From the NCBI GenBank assembly GCA_900155495.1, contig FTLJ01000011.1, forward strand, positions 1 to 38,459: a stretch of DNA of 38,459 bases, in the 5' to 3' direction. Made by a program: the position numbers and the translations under genes. Origin of the DNA: Porogramme epimiltina (lineage: Eukaryota > Basidiomycota > Agaricomycetes > Polyporales > Polyporaceae). Shown in pieces: positions 21,201 to 30,578 of the stretch. Numbering within the stretch: the stretch's first letter is position 1; every line of letters begins with the position of its first letter. The notes under the pieces are model-generated. The model made no database searches. It was not told the DNA's origin and was given only the letters and a program-made list of their open reading frames with translations.

Positions 21201-24200
21201 CGTAGCGGTGCCACGTACATCTGCGGAGATTGCAATTCAGCGCCGTGCGATTCGAGCGGACAGTGTGTGAACGTACCACTTCGATGTTCTCCAAATCCCT
21301 AACATAATCCATTTCACCTTTGATAACTTCGAAGATGATGCTGTACAGCGACCGTGCGTGAGCGTTCCACATCCAATGAACGGTGCACCGCCCTACTCAC
21401 TTCTGACGCTTGATCTCCGTCTTCGACTGTGTTTCGCGGACGTCCTCAGCGACGAGGTTGTGCCACTCGAGCTTGCCCGTTGTCCCTTTGCCCATGGCCG
21501 ACTGCCACGTCCAAAGCTGGGCTACCGTCTGGAGCTTCTTGATTGCGGTGATTGCCTCCCTGAGGAACTCGATGTCAGGATTGCCTTCAGTCGTCTCTTT
21601 GCAGATTGCCTCGAGTAGCACAGGGTATTTCTGCAGATGCTCCGATGGTCGGCTGAGGAAGTGCTTGAGGTCGAGCCTATGAGCGTCAGGGTGCCTTGAA
21701 CATTGCTAATCGGAAACTGTGAGTATTCGCTAGGAGCCGTTCAAGAGGGAGGGGCGCACCTCAATAAAGCGCTTGAACTCGGCATTCTTCTCCATCTCTT
21801 CCTTCATCCGCTTCTCGGAAACCGGCAGGTGCCCAACATAGATGGGATAGGCTAGACGGAACTCCGTGGCAGCGTCGAGGAAGATGTCGCCGATGCATTG
21901 GATAACAGGTGCTTGCTCGCGTTGCCGCACGAAGATCATCTCGAGCAAGCGGCGGTTGCATTCGCGGAGGTCGAGAACATTGCCGAACACTTCATCAACA
22001 AACTCTTCGATCTCGCTCTGCCGTATGACGGGCGGGTTGGCGTTTCTGAGTGGGCGGATGAACAGCGTCTCGATCGTATCCAAGTCGCGGAGGTACTGCT
22101 TCTCCTTGTGGATCAGTTTATGAATGATGCTGTGATACAAGTTAGTGACACGGGCATATGCGCAGGCGACTGAACTTACTTCTGGCGGTTGACCTCGCTG
22201 TCCGGAAGGGTTGCAAGGATCTCTCCGGGAACAGACCTTGTCCATTCGTCTCTCTCTTCTTCCGAGTCTTTCTCCGCTGGGGTGATCAGTGGAAGGGTGC
22301 TCCTCTGTAATCCAGATGCATCGTCAGCTCTTGCGTTTCATATAACGGATATCTATGCGGCAAACGGTTGGATTGCGTGTGATGCAAGTTTACCCTCAAC
22401 AGCATTGTTGGTGCAAGTGGTGCCGCAGTAGGCCACAAGCGTCCTACCACGGCAATCCGACACATCCGTGAAATCCGCTCCGTTGCCGCATAGACGCCGT
22501 AACGAGGAACGAAATACATACCCGCCGAGGACACGTGTACGAATAACACGGGTTCTCTTCGTCGCAGCTCGACGCGTAACAGCGCGTGAGGAGCGTGATG
22601 ACAGCCGTGGGCAGTTCTTCCCGCTCCATTCGCGCGTCGGAGGCGCCTTCTTGGTCATCCCAGAACATGTAGACGTCTTCCACACCATCTTGCAGCGGCC
22701 GGTCGCCCCACTCGACCTCGTAGAAAAAGAGTTGGCTTTGCAAGCTGCGCGCCACCTGCAAGGCTGCACGTCGGTCGTTGGTCGAAATGCCGTGAGTGAC
22801 AAGAAGTTCCCGCTGAATCTGTGACTGGATGGTCGACTGCAGTGGGATAGTGCACGATGAGGAAGTGGGCGTAGCTCCGGCAAAGTAGGGTACGCACCAC
22901 GATGTCCTTCCCAGTAAACGCGTGGGGATAAGGGATGCTGCCCTTGACGTGTGTTCCCCGCGGTACCTTGTCGCGAAGTCGCACGGCGATGTGACTGAGT
23001 AGCGCAGGGTTGAAGAAGCGATCATCTCCGTCTTCCGAAGGGTCCTCTTCATAGAAGTCGTCCTCATCCTCATAATTTTCGTGCAACTCCAGTGGGCGTT
23101 TCAAGTCTGCGACCGTCCGAACCAGGTCAGGATCGCGCCAGGTCGACGAAGAGGCGACAGGCTGAATCGGAGTCGCGCGATATGAGTCTTGCGTCTGATA
23201 ACTCGTCTGGGCGGGAGCCTGTTGTTGGAAGGTTGGGGCGACGGACGGAGGAGTACTTGTGGACCAGCCGCTATCAGACCCTTTGGACACGTACGAAGAA
23301 CCCACCGAGTTGCCACGGTCCACAGAGGTCGCGAGCGACGAGCTTGGCCGAATCATGTCGCTGTCCTGGTAGGCGGACGATGTTGTGTGTGTGGTATACG
23401 ATGAGTTGCGTTCCAACCCATTCGGGTACGCCGAGGATCCCGCAGAGCCGCTCGATGTCGACCTTCCAAGTATGTCCTGAGAATCTGTGCATCACCGGCA
23501 TCAGCGCACGGAAAAGCATGGGATCAGGGGAATGCACGAACAGCTGTGGCTGTGGTTGAGAGGCGGGGCTGCTGCTGACGAGGAAGGCTGAGAGTAGGGT
23601 CTGTACTCAGAGTAGTCGGACCGGGTGATATACGCGTCGGGCATGTCCAGGGTGGACGGTGAACTAGGAGGCCGTTCCTCGTAAGCATTACTGTAACCTG
23701 GGACACGAGCGGCTTGAGCGCCAGCTGGGGGGCGGCTCGCTCCAGCTTGTGGGCGCCATCCTGCGGACGTTTCGGAGGTGTCGGGGACGGGCATGTTGTA
23801 CTGCGACCTGGACGAGGAGTCTGCCGAGCCAGGCCGAGCGGTGGCTGAAGATGGACGGGGGTCGGGAACGTACGCTCCATTGAGTGAAGGAAGTCTCGCA
23901 AGCACTGCAGAGTTGGCAGGAGGGTTCACAGGTCCGCCATAGTTGTTCATCGGTGCTTGAGGGAGTCGACGGCCCCTTCGCAGCCAGGATTAGCATCTTA
24001 TACGCGGTAAGCCATGGCGTGGGTACGTACAGATCCACGCTCCCATGTTTCTGGCGATCGTCCGGTTGGTATGGTCGCGGCTCTGGCATACCTCCATACA
24101 TGATGGGCGGTGGAGGAGGGGGCGGTACGGGCGCCGCAGAAGTGGAACCCGGAATGCGCGGCAGGGGTCTGGGAGCGCGCTGTGAAGGAGACTGGGGGCT

Positions 24201-24582
24201 GCTGACGGACGACTGGGGAGGGGGCCCGGCAGGTGGGTGTTGTGGGGGGTGTTGTGGACGTGGAGAAGATGGAAGGCCGTAGTGGGAAGCTATAAGGGTA
24301 TTCAGATCAAAACGGGCGGGCACTGCAACGGAAAGACGCACGGCCAGTAGCCGGCCGGGCGGATGGATGTAGTCTGTTCGCAGTTGGGGTCCCCTCTCCG
24401 TCCTGATACTGGCCGTAAATGTGCTCCAGTTCGCGATCTGGGGGCGGAGAGACGTGCGGATGGTGACCGGCCTGGTCGGGGGCGGGCGACTCTTCGGCGA
24501 AGCCAGCGAGGACCTGGTGGTAAAGCTGAGCGAGGTCCTCGTCGCCGGGAGGGAGCACTGGCAGTGCGGCGACAGACGACAT
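18239..24582 (-). CDS. ROM2: Rho guanine-nucleotide exchange factor, ROM2 type, with tandem DH domains, about 1717 aa, 22 exons
   Basis: Activates a Rho GTPase, by homology Rho1, in cell-wall integrity and polarity at the plasma membrane. Twenty-two exons were traced from ATG at 24582 to the stop at 18239, and all phases close. The N-terminal 460 residues are Pro/Ser-rich and disordered. The DEP region is at about 470-575 (DKVPRGTHVKGSIPYP, then STIQSQIQREL). DH1 is at about 680-875 (HKLIHKEKQYLRDLDTIE through HLQKYPVLLEAI). DH2 is at about 907-1100 (FEVIKGEMDYVRDLENIE through NRPIPRLLRYELLLKNIL). PH is at about 1130-1272 (SLIHTGKLLRQ through EWKQKLEEAIGLRK). The CNH/citron domain is at about 1312-1622 (VTCSVPF, VAIGCAEGVWIGFRHD, LVIYMKKKG, VLLFDSRFIEIRH). 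A Ser/Pro tail follows. Canonical yeast Rom2 has a single DH, so the doubled DH is the notable point. DH2 keeps the PxPRLxRYxLLL core, whereas DH1 deviates (PSEHLQKY). Exon 6 (22477-22394) is the least certain. Confidence 0.92.
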
Positions 24583-24923
24583 GGTGCACGAGTTAGATGG
24601 AGGTAGAATACAAGTCGTCCAACATACGAGTTGGCGGTGAGGTCGAAAGCTGCGCGCGGTAGCCCAATCGTTCTCGGCGGCTACTCCCGTCCCAGATTAG
24701 GCATCCGGAGCATTCCTTTCCCCGGCCGTGATATCCCTGACCAATAGCTGCGCCTTAACGCCCCTTTCTATTCCCCCCTGACGGATAAGCAACCCTGTTA
24801 ATCCCGGCCATCAGCCACTTCAATTTCACTCAACACGCCAATTCAAACGGCAGTTCTAGATCAGCTCGCCTATATCCACGACCACCATCCGGACTCCGCT
24901 TCCTCGAATCCAGAACCGAGATC
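24583..24923. promoter_or_regulatory. divergent promoter between the RhoGEF and the tRNA methyltransferase
   Basis: The two genes start back to back, only 341 bases apart, so they must share this promoter region. No TATA box is obvious in either direction. A CCAATAGC at 24740-24747 could be a CCAAT box (HAP complex site). Shared control of the two genes is possible but not shown. Confidence 0.6.
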
Positions 24924-26516
24924 ATGTCGGCCGACCAGCTTCCACCGGCAGCATGCCCCTCTAGAACGGCGTCGTCCGTTCACGATGTCTCTGCAGAGAA
25001 ACCCCCTTTCGGGGCGAGGTTCCTCACCGACGATGCAGACGTCTGGAGTCAAAATGCGTGGGATCATGTACCCCCACCGGACGATCAGGACGAGGTCATC
25101 TCTGCCGCGCTCACCAAACAAAAGAGTGCGCCCGTCCCTGATGGTGATAAGGCCAAGTATAACGAAAAGCCCGCGCGACACTGGTAATACATGCTTTTGT
25201 GCGCATGTCAAGACTCAAAACATGGCTAATTTTGTCCTAAAGGGATAACTTCTACAAGATGAACGCAAGCAACTTCTTCCGGAATAGAAAATGGTCAATC
25301 GCACGTAGTCCCACTCGTCCTGATCCCAATGTCCTGACGATCACTAGCACGCAGGCTTCACCTCGAATTCCCAGAGCTAAAAGCGGTTGCTGAACCTGAT
25401 GTACTTGCTTCGTTCCGTAAATTTTGGGGGTTCTACTCACTGATCTCAGGCAGGACCTATAACGGTTGTAGAAATCGGCTGTGGTATGCCTAGCCCTATT
25501 TTAACCCCTGTCGGTCGCCCTAACGGCATGTTCAGGGGCAGGAAATGCCGTCTTCCCACTCCTTTCGGCCAACCAAAACCCGCACCTCCGCTTACGAGCG
25601 TACGACTACTCTTCGCACGCCGTAAAGCTAGTCCAAGTGAGCGTATCAGCTTCCTTGCTCTTGTCCCTTTAGTCTGACCGGACGCCATAGAACAACACGT
25701 TGTACACATCCCCTCCTATTGGCACCATTCACGCAGCAGTATGGGATTTGACATCAACGTCATTGCCGCCCGATCTCGAGCCAAATAGTGTGGACATGAT
25801 CGTCCTCATATTCGTGCTGAGTGCTCTGCATCCCACCGAGTGGGCAAACGCGATTCACAATGTACACAAGGTCTGTCGTTTCGTCGTCCCCACTATCCCT
25901 CCCTTATTGATGTCAAAAAATCCCGTGTGGTCTAGTTGTTAAAGCCGGGCGGACGTGTGTTGTTCCGCGACTACGGGCGGTACGACCTCACACAGCTCCG
26001 CTTCAAAGGCGGCCGCCTCCTCGACGACAACTTCTACATCCGCGGTGACAAAACCCGTGTCTATTTCTTTGAACTCGGTGAGACCGGTTTAGTGCCAGCC
26101 CGCTCACCATGACACCTAACATACTGTTTCCAGACGAGCTCGCGCTGCTTTTCACCGGCTCACCTGCCCCAGCCGCGTCCCGAGAAACAAGTGCTGTCCA
26201 AATTATAGAAGAAGCTGACGACCCTGATCCCACGTCGCCTGCCTTGCACACCCCAGAAGAGCAATCTGGCGCTTCTACGCTCACCCTTGCAGAGGTCGAG
26301 GTTTCCTCAACACCATCCGCTACATTGGAGCACATCGCTCAAGCTGCGCCAGGCGCCATCCATCCCATCCTTACGGCGCCCGTGATGCCCAAGGAAGGCA
26401 TGCATCCGCTTTTCAGCATCGAGCAGCTGGGGGTCGATCGTCGCTTGATCGTGAACAGGAAACGACAATTGAAGATGTATCGGGTCTGGATGCAGGGGAA
26501 ATTCCGGAAATTGTGA
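24924..26516 (+). CDS. TRM140: tRNA 3-methylcytidine (m3C32) methyltransferase, Trm140/METTL2-6-8 family, 398 aa, 8 exons
   Basis: SAM-dependent enzyme expected to methylate C32 in the anticodon loop of tRNA-Thr and/or tRNA-Ser, in cytosol. Exons are 24924-25183, 25243-25293, 25355-25400, 25450-25483, 25536-25636, 25691-25870, 25936-26077 and 26134-26516. Family hallmarks are [20 protein letters not shown] near the N-terminus, [20 protein letters not shown] at about 80-99, SAM motif [17 protein letters not shown] at 125-140, [21 protein letters not shown], and [15 protein letters not shown] at 227-241. The conserved end is [20 protein letters not shown]. Between [14 protein letters not shown] and that end lies an acidic Ser/Thr/Pro insertion of about 90 residues not expected in short homologues. 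Unlike Saccharomyces Trm140 (Abp140) there is no N-terminal actin-binding extension. Small exons of 34, 46 and 51 bases are present. Confidence 0.93.
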
Positions 26517-26574
26517 AATTGTGGCGTTGTGGGTGTGTACAGTAGGTGATACGAAACACTAGCATGTAGTACAG

Positions 26575-26784
26575 CTATCCAGAGCAGTGGAGACCTTCTT
26601 CTAACGTAACCACACGGTCCACGACGGCCGCGCGGCCGCGTACACGTAACATGAAGGTGTACTGTGGCGCTTTGGATTTGCCGGCTTCGGCTCCGGCGAG
26701 AGTGGTTTGACATGGGTGAATACCGTGGCGAAACCCGATTGTGAGATGGGCAAGTTCCTCGCGAAAGATGTAACGACCATTCAC
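26575..26784 (-). pseudogene. unrecognised coding-like fragment, 69 codons, minus strand
   Basis: The frame begins MNGRYIFREELAHLTIGF and runs through GIHPCQTTLAGAEAGKSK to a stop. Composition is balanced (hydrophobic and charged residues alternate as in a folded domain) and less Arg-rich than typical GC-driven shadow frames. It starts with an ATG, but no upstream exon is evident. I do not recognise a family. It may be a gene remnant or the 3' exon of an unannotated minus-strand gene. Confidence 0.25.
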
Positions 26785-26833
26785 GAATCCTAAGAGTCAG
26801 CCTAGTGGTAGTGTCTAACGGTCTGACCGCTAA

Positions 26834-27118
26834 AACACCTGGTTCACCCCTTCAAGGGCGTCAATTATTGTACTGCGCCCTAAGTCTTTCAAGGACGGCC
26901 CGGGGAAGCTTGATATCCGGGAGATTTACCAGAGTCCTGCGCGAAACCTTATAGCTTTACCCTGCGCCCCGAGAGGCGTCCGCGATATCTCAACTTTTGA
27001 CGAGAACATCACGGAGCAGAAGGAACGGGCGCAGATGACGTTAAGCCGATCGATTGAAACCGTGGGTGAGGACAAATATCGACAGGCACAAGTGAACTGT
27101 TTGTTGGCGCGCTCGTGA
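26834..27118 (+). pseudogene. unrecognised coding-like fragment without a start codon, about 94 codons
   Basis: After an in-frame TAA at 26831-26833 the frame stays open to TGA at 27116-27118. It reads like protein, with SIIVLRPKSFKDGPGKLDIR, PARNLIALPCAPRGVRDIST and TEQKERAQMTLSRSIETVG. The only Met is late, so as it stands it lacks a start. The opposite strand is also open here, but gives a Cys/Arg-rich product typical of a shadow. Likely a truncated or degenerate exon. Confidence 0.3.
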
Positions 27119-27440
27119 CACCTTCGCAGGTATGGCTGTCGCCAGCGCGTACAACGTCTTCCGGACAGCTGGAACATGATATCTAACCCGCGCCAGCCCT
27201 GAAAGACCTCGCGTCCGTATGAGCCCAAAAGTCGTGGCACGAGGGTCCGTCGGAAGGTCGGACCTTAGCCATGAGCAGTAACACGCCTCGAGTCTCGAAC
27301 AGCCAGATAGATGGCTACAACTTAGTCACAAAGAGTCAAAGTGTTTATTTAAATGCGAGGCTAAAGAGCACCTTGGATCGACCGAGCTCACAGGCCCCTC
27401 ACCACCATAGCTTGGCCAACCTCTTCTGCCACGCTTCACC

Positions 27441-28302
27441 ATGCAACCTAACGCCCTCCCAGGGCCGAACGCCGAGCAGAAGCCCCGCCGCACGCCGAAC
27501 ATGTTCTTCCTCTACCGGAGCCACTTCATAGAAGAATATAGGGCCCAAAACCCAGGATTAAGAATCTCACAGCGCGAGCTTTCCAGGCTAGCAGCCGAGG
27601 CGTGGGGAAAGGAAACCCCAGAAGTGAAGGAGGTGTTCGCGGCGAAGGCCGCCGACGTCAAAAGAGCGCATATGGCTGCGGCCTCATGGCAGTCGTATCG
27701 GCCGGGCAGCCGGAGTCGTGGGGACGTTCGTCCGGGCGGTGGCCCCTTTTCTACGCCTAGTAGTCACTCCGGCGAATCGGCGAGGGCCCGCGGGTCAAGC
27801 GGGACAGGGCGGCTAAAAAACTCCCACTCCCCACTCCATCCCGCCAGCGAACCATCTCCCCTGACAGAGACCTCATTGAGCTCCGGCAGCCCCCCGCCGA
27901 GCCCCCCGCCTAGCCCTCCGCATGCGCTGACCGTTACAAGCCCGGGTTCCTGGCCACTTGGCCCCTCCCGTGAAGCACCCCTACCCACCCCTCCTTCAGT
28001 TTTGCCAGAGCCGAAGCCGGAGCCGGTCGAGGGGGCCACGGAGGCGGGTACATCGGGCTACTACGATCAGTGGTCTAGCCAGGTACGCCATCCGCCATCG
28101 CTCATCGGAGTCGCCGTTCGGAAGCTCATTGGACCCTCCGAACGCCGACCTCGGCGGGATACAGAACGACGGCACCAACGAGCCGGCGTGGGTGGCCTAC
28201 CTTCCGGACCAGTGCGAGCACAATGGCCAAACCTGTACGGCAGGAGAATGTTTTTGTATCTGCCTGCCGTGCTACAGGTCGTTCTGTTTTCGTCCACGGT
28301 GA
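27441..28302 (+). CDS. HMG-box DNA-binding protein, C-terminus uncertain
   Basis: A sequence-specific HMG-box factor of the fungal MATA_HMG type is likely, acting in the nucleus. The start at 27441 is followed within about 15 residues by the box, with RRTPNMFFLYRSHFIEEYRA, SQRELSRLAAEAWGKE and FAAKAADVKRAHM covering about residues 16-78. Then comes a Ser/Pro/Gly-rich low-complexity region (PPPSPPPSPP) to about residue 210. Around 28078-28083 the coherent reading changes frame: YYDQWSSQ in the first frame is continued by ESPFGSSLDPPNADLGGIQN in another frame, which stops at 28300-28302. No intron of normal length joins them cleanly. Without the switch the first frame runs to 28385 with poor coding character. 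The switch could be a missed intron, a sequencing error or a real frameshift. Membership of the mating-type pathway is possible but not supported by neighbours. Confidence 0.7.
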
Positions 28303-28385
28303 CAAGTGCAGAGGCGAGTTGGGGGGTCCACCTAGGGTTTCCACGGAAGGTGAGAGCACGGGTGGTGTCGGTGTACGCAGTTTGA

Positions 28386-28772
28386 CGCGATCTGCTAGAG
28401 TTTTGAGAACGCGGTGTACGTGTAAGTATAGAAGGTGGCCGACTTCTGTGGCCTCCGGCGGGGATATCTGGTGGATCGCGGCAAGGTGTATTGAAGCGGA
28501 GACTGAATTATCTATACACACGATCACGGGTTCATATTCTAAGTAATTTCTTATCTAAAGCATAGCGCGTTGTGTATTTGATGGGTTACTGCGTATGTGA
28601 CAACACGCTAGTCATAGCACGTATATATTTGACTATTTGACGTAACGGTTCATAACCTTGATATACAGAGAGTGGAATCAGAAAAAGAACACGAATAGAG
28701 AGCGTATGAGGTGGATAGTGAGCCACCATGAGCGAGGAAAGGAGATCAAGAAACTGTGATCATGCTTCCAAG
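28386..28772. other. intergenic region between the HMG-box gene and the 499-aa protein
   Basis: Convergent genes leave this gap of under 400 bases. It is AT-richer from 28550 to 28690, consistent with two 3' ends. No coding frame or RNA gene is seen. Confidence 0.5.
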
Positions 28773-30272
28773 TCAGAACAACTCCTCCCGAGGCCCCTCA
28801 GGGCCTCCCATCCTCTCCGAAAACTGCGAGCTGAACCCGACCCATCTATCCACCGAGGAAGGAGCACGAGCGCTGGAGAGGTCAAACCAATCCGAGCTGG
28901 CAGAGTCGAGATCAGACTCCTCGTCAGATTCGAAACCAGTGGACGAGTTCGTCCTCGTCTCGACGGCCGACCACGCATTGTGAAACTCGAGGTCAGACAT
29001 CGGCGTCGAGAGCGCCGAGCCCGGCCGCGAGGACCACGAGGGCGCCGGGAAAGAGGCCGAGAAGTCGAGCGTCGGGAGGACGAACGACTGCGCCGGGTCG
29101 ATCGCGCCCGCGGTCGGCGCGTCCCAGCTGGCATTGAGTCCCGAGAGCCCCGAAAGATGCAGGTCGTGTCCAGGATCGATGTCGGCCTCGGAGAGCGCGT
29201 CGAGCGCAGCGTCCATCTCCGCCTCCTCCGTGGGCTCCATGTCGGGCCATACCTCTTCGAGGACGCACCAGCCCGCACCCGCTTCCCCGAGGATGCCGCG
29301 CACCTTGTTCGCCGTCCATCCTTCGAAGCGTACCTCCAGGATCGTGCACAGCCCGCTCGGGTCTCCGCGCGCCTCGCAGTGAACGCTAGGGTCATCGAAT
29401 ACCCGAGCTACGTCGAGGCGCGCGAAGAGGGTTGACACCCGTAACGCGTGCGTCCCGTGAGATGCATGGAGGGACGCAATCGCGGCGAGGGGTAGGATCG
29501 GGTGTGCCGCCGAGGTTGCTGGTGGGTTGAGCGGAAGGGGGAGACGGGCCGTAGGAGTAGGCGCAAGAGGGATGAGGAGGTGGGTAACGACCTCGGGCAG
29601 TACTGCGGTAGGGAAGTAGTGCTCCAACTCCTCCTTGGACGCCGCAGTGCTCTCCGCAGGAGTGGGCACAACGTTGAGCGAGACCGCGCGGAGAGGAGCC
29701 TTGACCTTCTTCGCTGCTTTCGCGGCGCGCTTCGCCTTGTACTTCTCCACGCGCATCCGCTCCCGCTCCTCTTCGATACGAGTATCCCAGTCGACCTCAT
29801 TGAATGCGCGCGCGTACACGGGCACGTTCTCGATGAGGTGCTGGAAGATGGGGCGCCCGGTGGAGAAGTTGCGTGCGGTGCCTAGTCCGACCTCGGCGAT
29901 GTGCCGCGGGATGACGGGACCGCGGGGGAGGAAGGGCGTAGCGAGGGGCCTGGAAAGAACATGACGCGCAGGGCCCGAAAGCCGCTGCTGGATCGTTGGC
30001 ATGCGCGCTGAATGGACATGGAAAGCACGGGAGCCTGCATTGCCGGCCGGGATGGGTGCGCGCAATGTGCCAGGTGTGGTGAGGTGTTCGAAGAAGCGCG
30101 AGACGAGGGTGCGTGCATGTCTGAACGCTGTTTGCGCAGTTGTTAGGTTTGCTGAAGGCCTAGGGGCAAAAGCTGGTATGTGTATGGAGCGCGAAGACTG
30201 GCCTCCGCCTGGTGGGAAGAGGTGGGCCTGCGAGCCCTTTAGGGCACGCAAGCCAGACGACGCGAGTGGCAT
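28773..30272 (-). CDS. conserved-looking protein of unknown function, 499 aa, intronless, possibly mitochondrial
   Basis: One long frame from ATG at 30272. The first 130 residues are rich in Arg, Ser and Ala and poor in acids, as in mitochondrial targeting sequences. Next comes a charged, probably helical stretch around 155-195 (FNEVDWDTRIEEERERMRVE, then KYKAKRAAKAAKKVK). A more folded-looking part follows at about 220-345, ending LEVRFEGWTANKVRGILGEA and WCVLEEVWPDMEPTEE. The C-terminal 150 residues are acidic and Ser-rich (GFESDEESDLDSASSDWFDL) and probably disordered. I do not recognise a family. The opposite strand also has long open frames because of high GC, but their Arg-rich products argue against them. 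It diverges from F-box C with 306 bases between. Confidence 0.75.
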   Translation of the reverse strand: MPLASSGLRALKGSQAHLFPPGGGQSSRSIHIPAFAPRPSANLTTAQTAFRHARTLVSRFFEHLTTPGTLRAPIPAGNAGSRAFHVHSARMPTIQQRLSGPARHVLSRPLATPFLPRGPVIPRHIAEVGLGTARNFSTGRPIFQHLIENVPVYARAFNEVDWDTRIEEERERMRVEKYKAKRAAKAAKKVKAPLRAVSLNVVPTPAESTAASKEELEHYFPTAVLPEVVTHLLIPLAPTPTARLPLPLNPPATSAAHPILPLAAIASLHASHGTHALRVSTLFARLDVARVFDDPSVHCEARGDPSGLCTILEVRFEGWTANKVRGILGEAGAGWCVLEEVWPDMEPTEEAEMDAALDALSEADIDPGHDLHLSGLSGLNASWDAPTAGAIDPAQSFVLPTLDFSASFPAPSWSSRPGSALSTPMSDLEFHNAWSAVETRTNSSTGFESDEESDLDSASSDWFDLSSARAPSSVDRWVGFSSQFSERMGGPEGPREELF

Positions 30273-30578
30273 CGTCGAACGCTGTGTAGAACGTCCGCAG
30301 TGTAGAGGGGTAGGTGGCGGTAGCGGTTCAAGTTAGAGGAGGTAGCCATGAGCAGTGCAGCACAAATGCGGATAAGCAGCGGAGCCTGGAGGGGCCGAAG
30401 GGCTGCGTATTCCACCGGCTGGCCGCCGCTCTGTCACGTGATTCAAACATCATTGACTCCGAATTGGTTCTGACTGATCTGAACGCTCCTTGTACTAGTA
30501 GATGCATTCCAAGTATCACAGCGTTAACCAACTCTTGGTGCTTGCCCGATACCATCCACTCACTACTTTCAAACTACC
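30273..30578. promoter_or_regulatory. divergent promoter region between the 499-aa protein and F-box C
   Basis: Two genes start in opposite directions across these 306 bases. A TCACGTGA E-box-like palindrome lies at 30434-30441 (within CTGTCACGTGATTC), a typical bHLH or Cbf1 binding site. No TATA box is clear. A regulatory role for the palindrome is inferred. Confidence 0.5.

Larger units (their letters stand above)
26517..27440. other. region between the tRNA methyltransferase and the HMG-box gene, with coding-like fragments
   Basis: No complete gene is visible. Two fragments, one per strand (26575-26784 minus and 26834-27118 plus), have protein-like composition and are listed separately. 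The stretch 27119-27440 holds the likely HMG-box promoter, with an AT-rich patch near 27340. Confidence 0.5.

Noticed and set aside
23884..24282. 132-codon plus-strand frame with Gly runs
   Set aside because: Antisense of the proline-rich N-terminal part of the RhoGEF; the Gly run mirrors the Pro run.
26790..26860. tRNA-like A-box (CAGCCTAGTGGTAGTG) and B-box-like GGTTCACCCC
   Set aside because: I could not build acceptor and anticodon stems of normal length. At most it is a degenerate tRNA-derived piece; a tRNA scan would decide.
28728..29435. 235-codon plus-strand frame opposite the 499-residue protein
   Set aside because: Product is dominated by Arg and Glu repeats typical of an antisense shadow; the minus-strand frame is longer and more natural.
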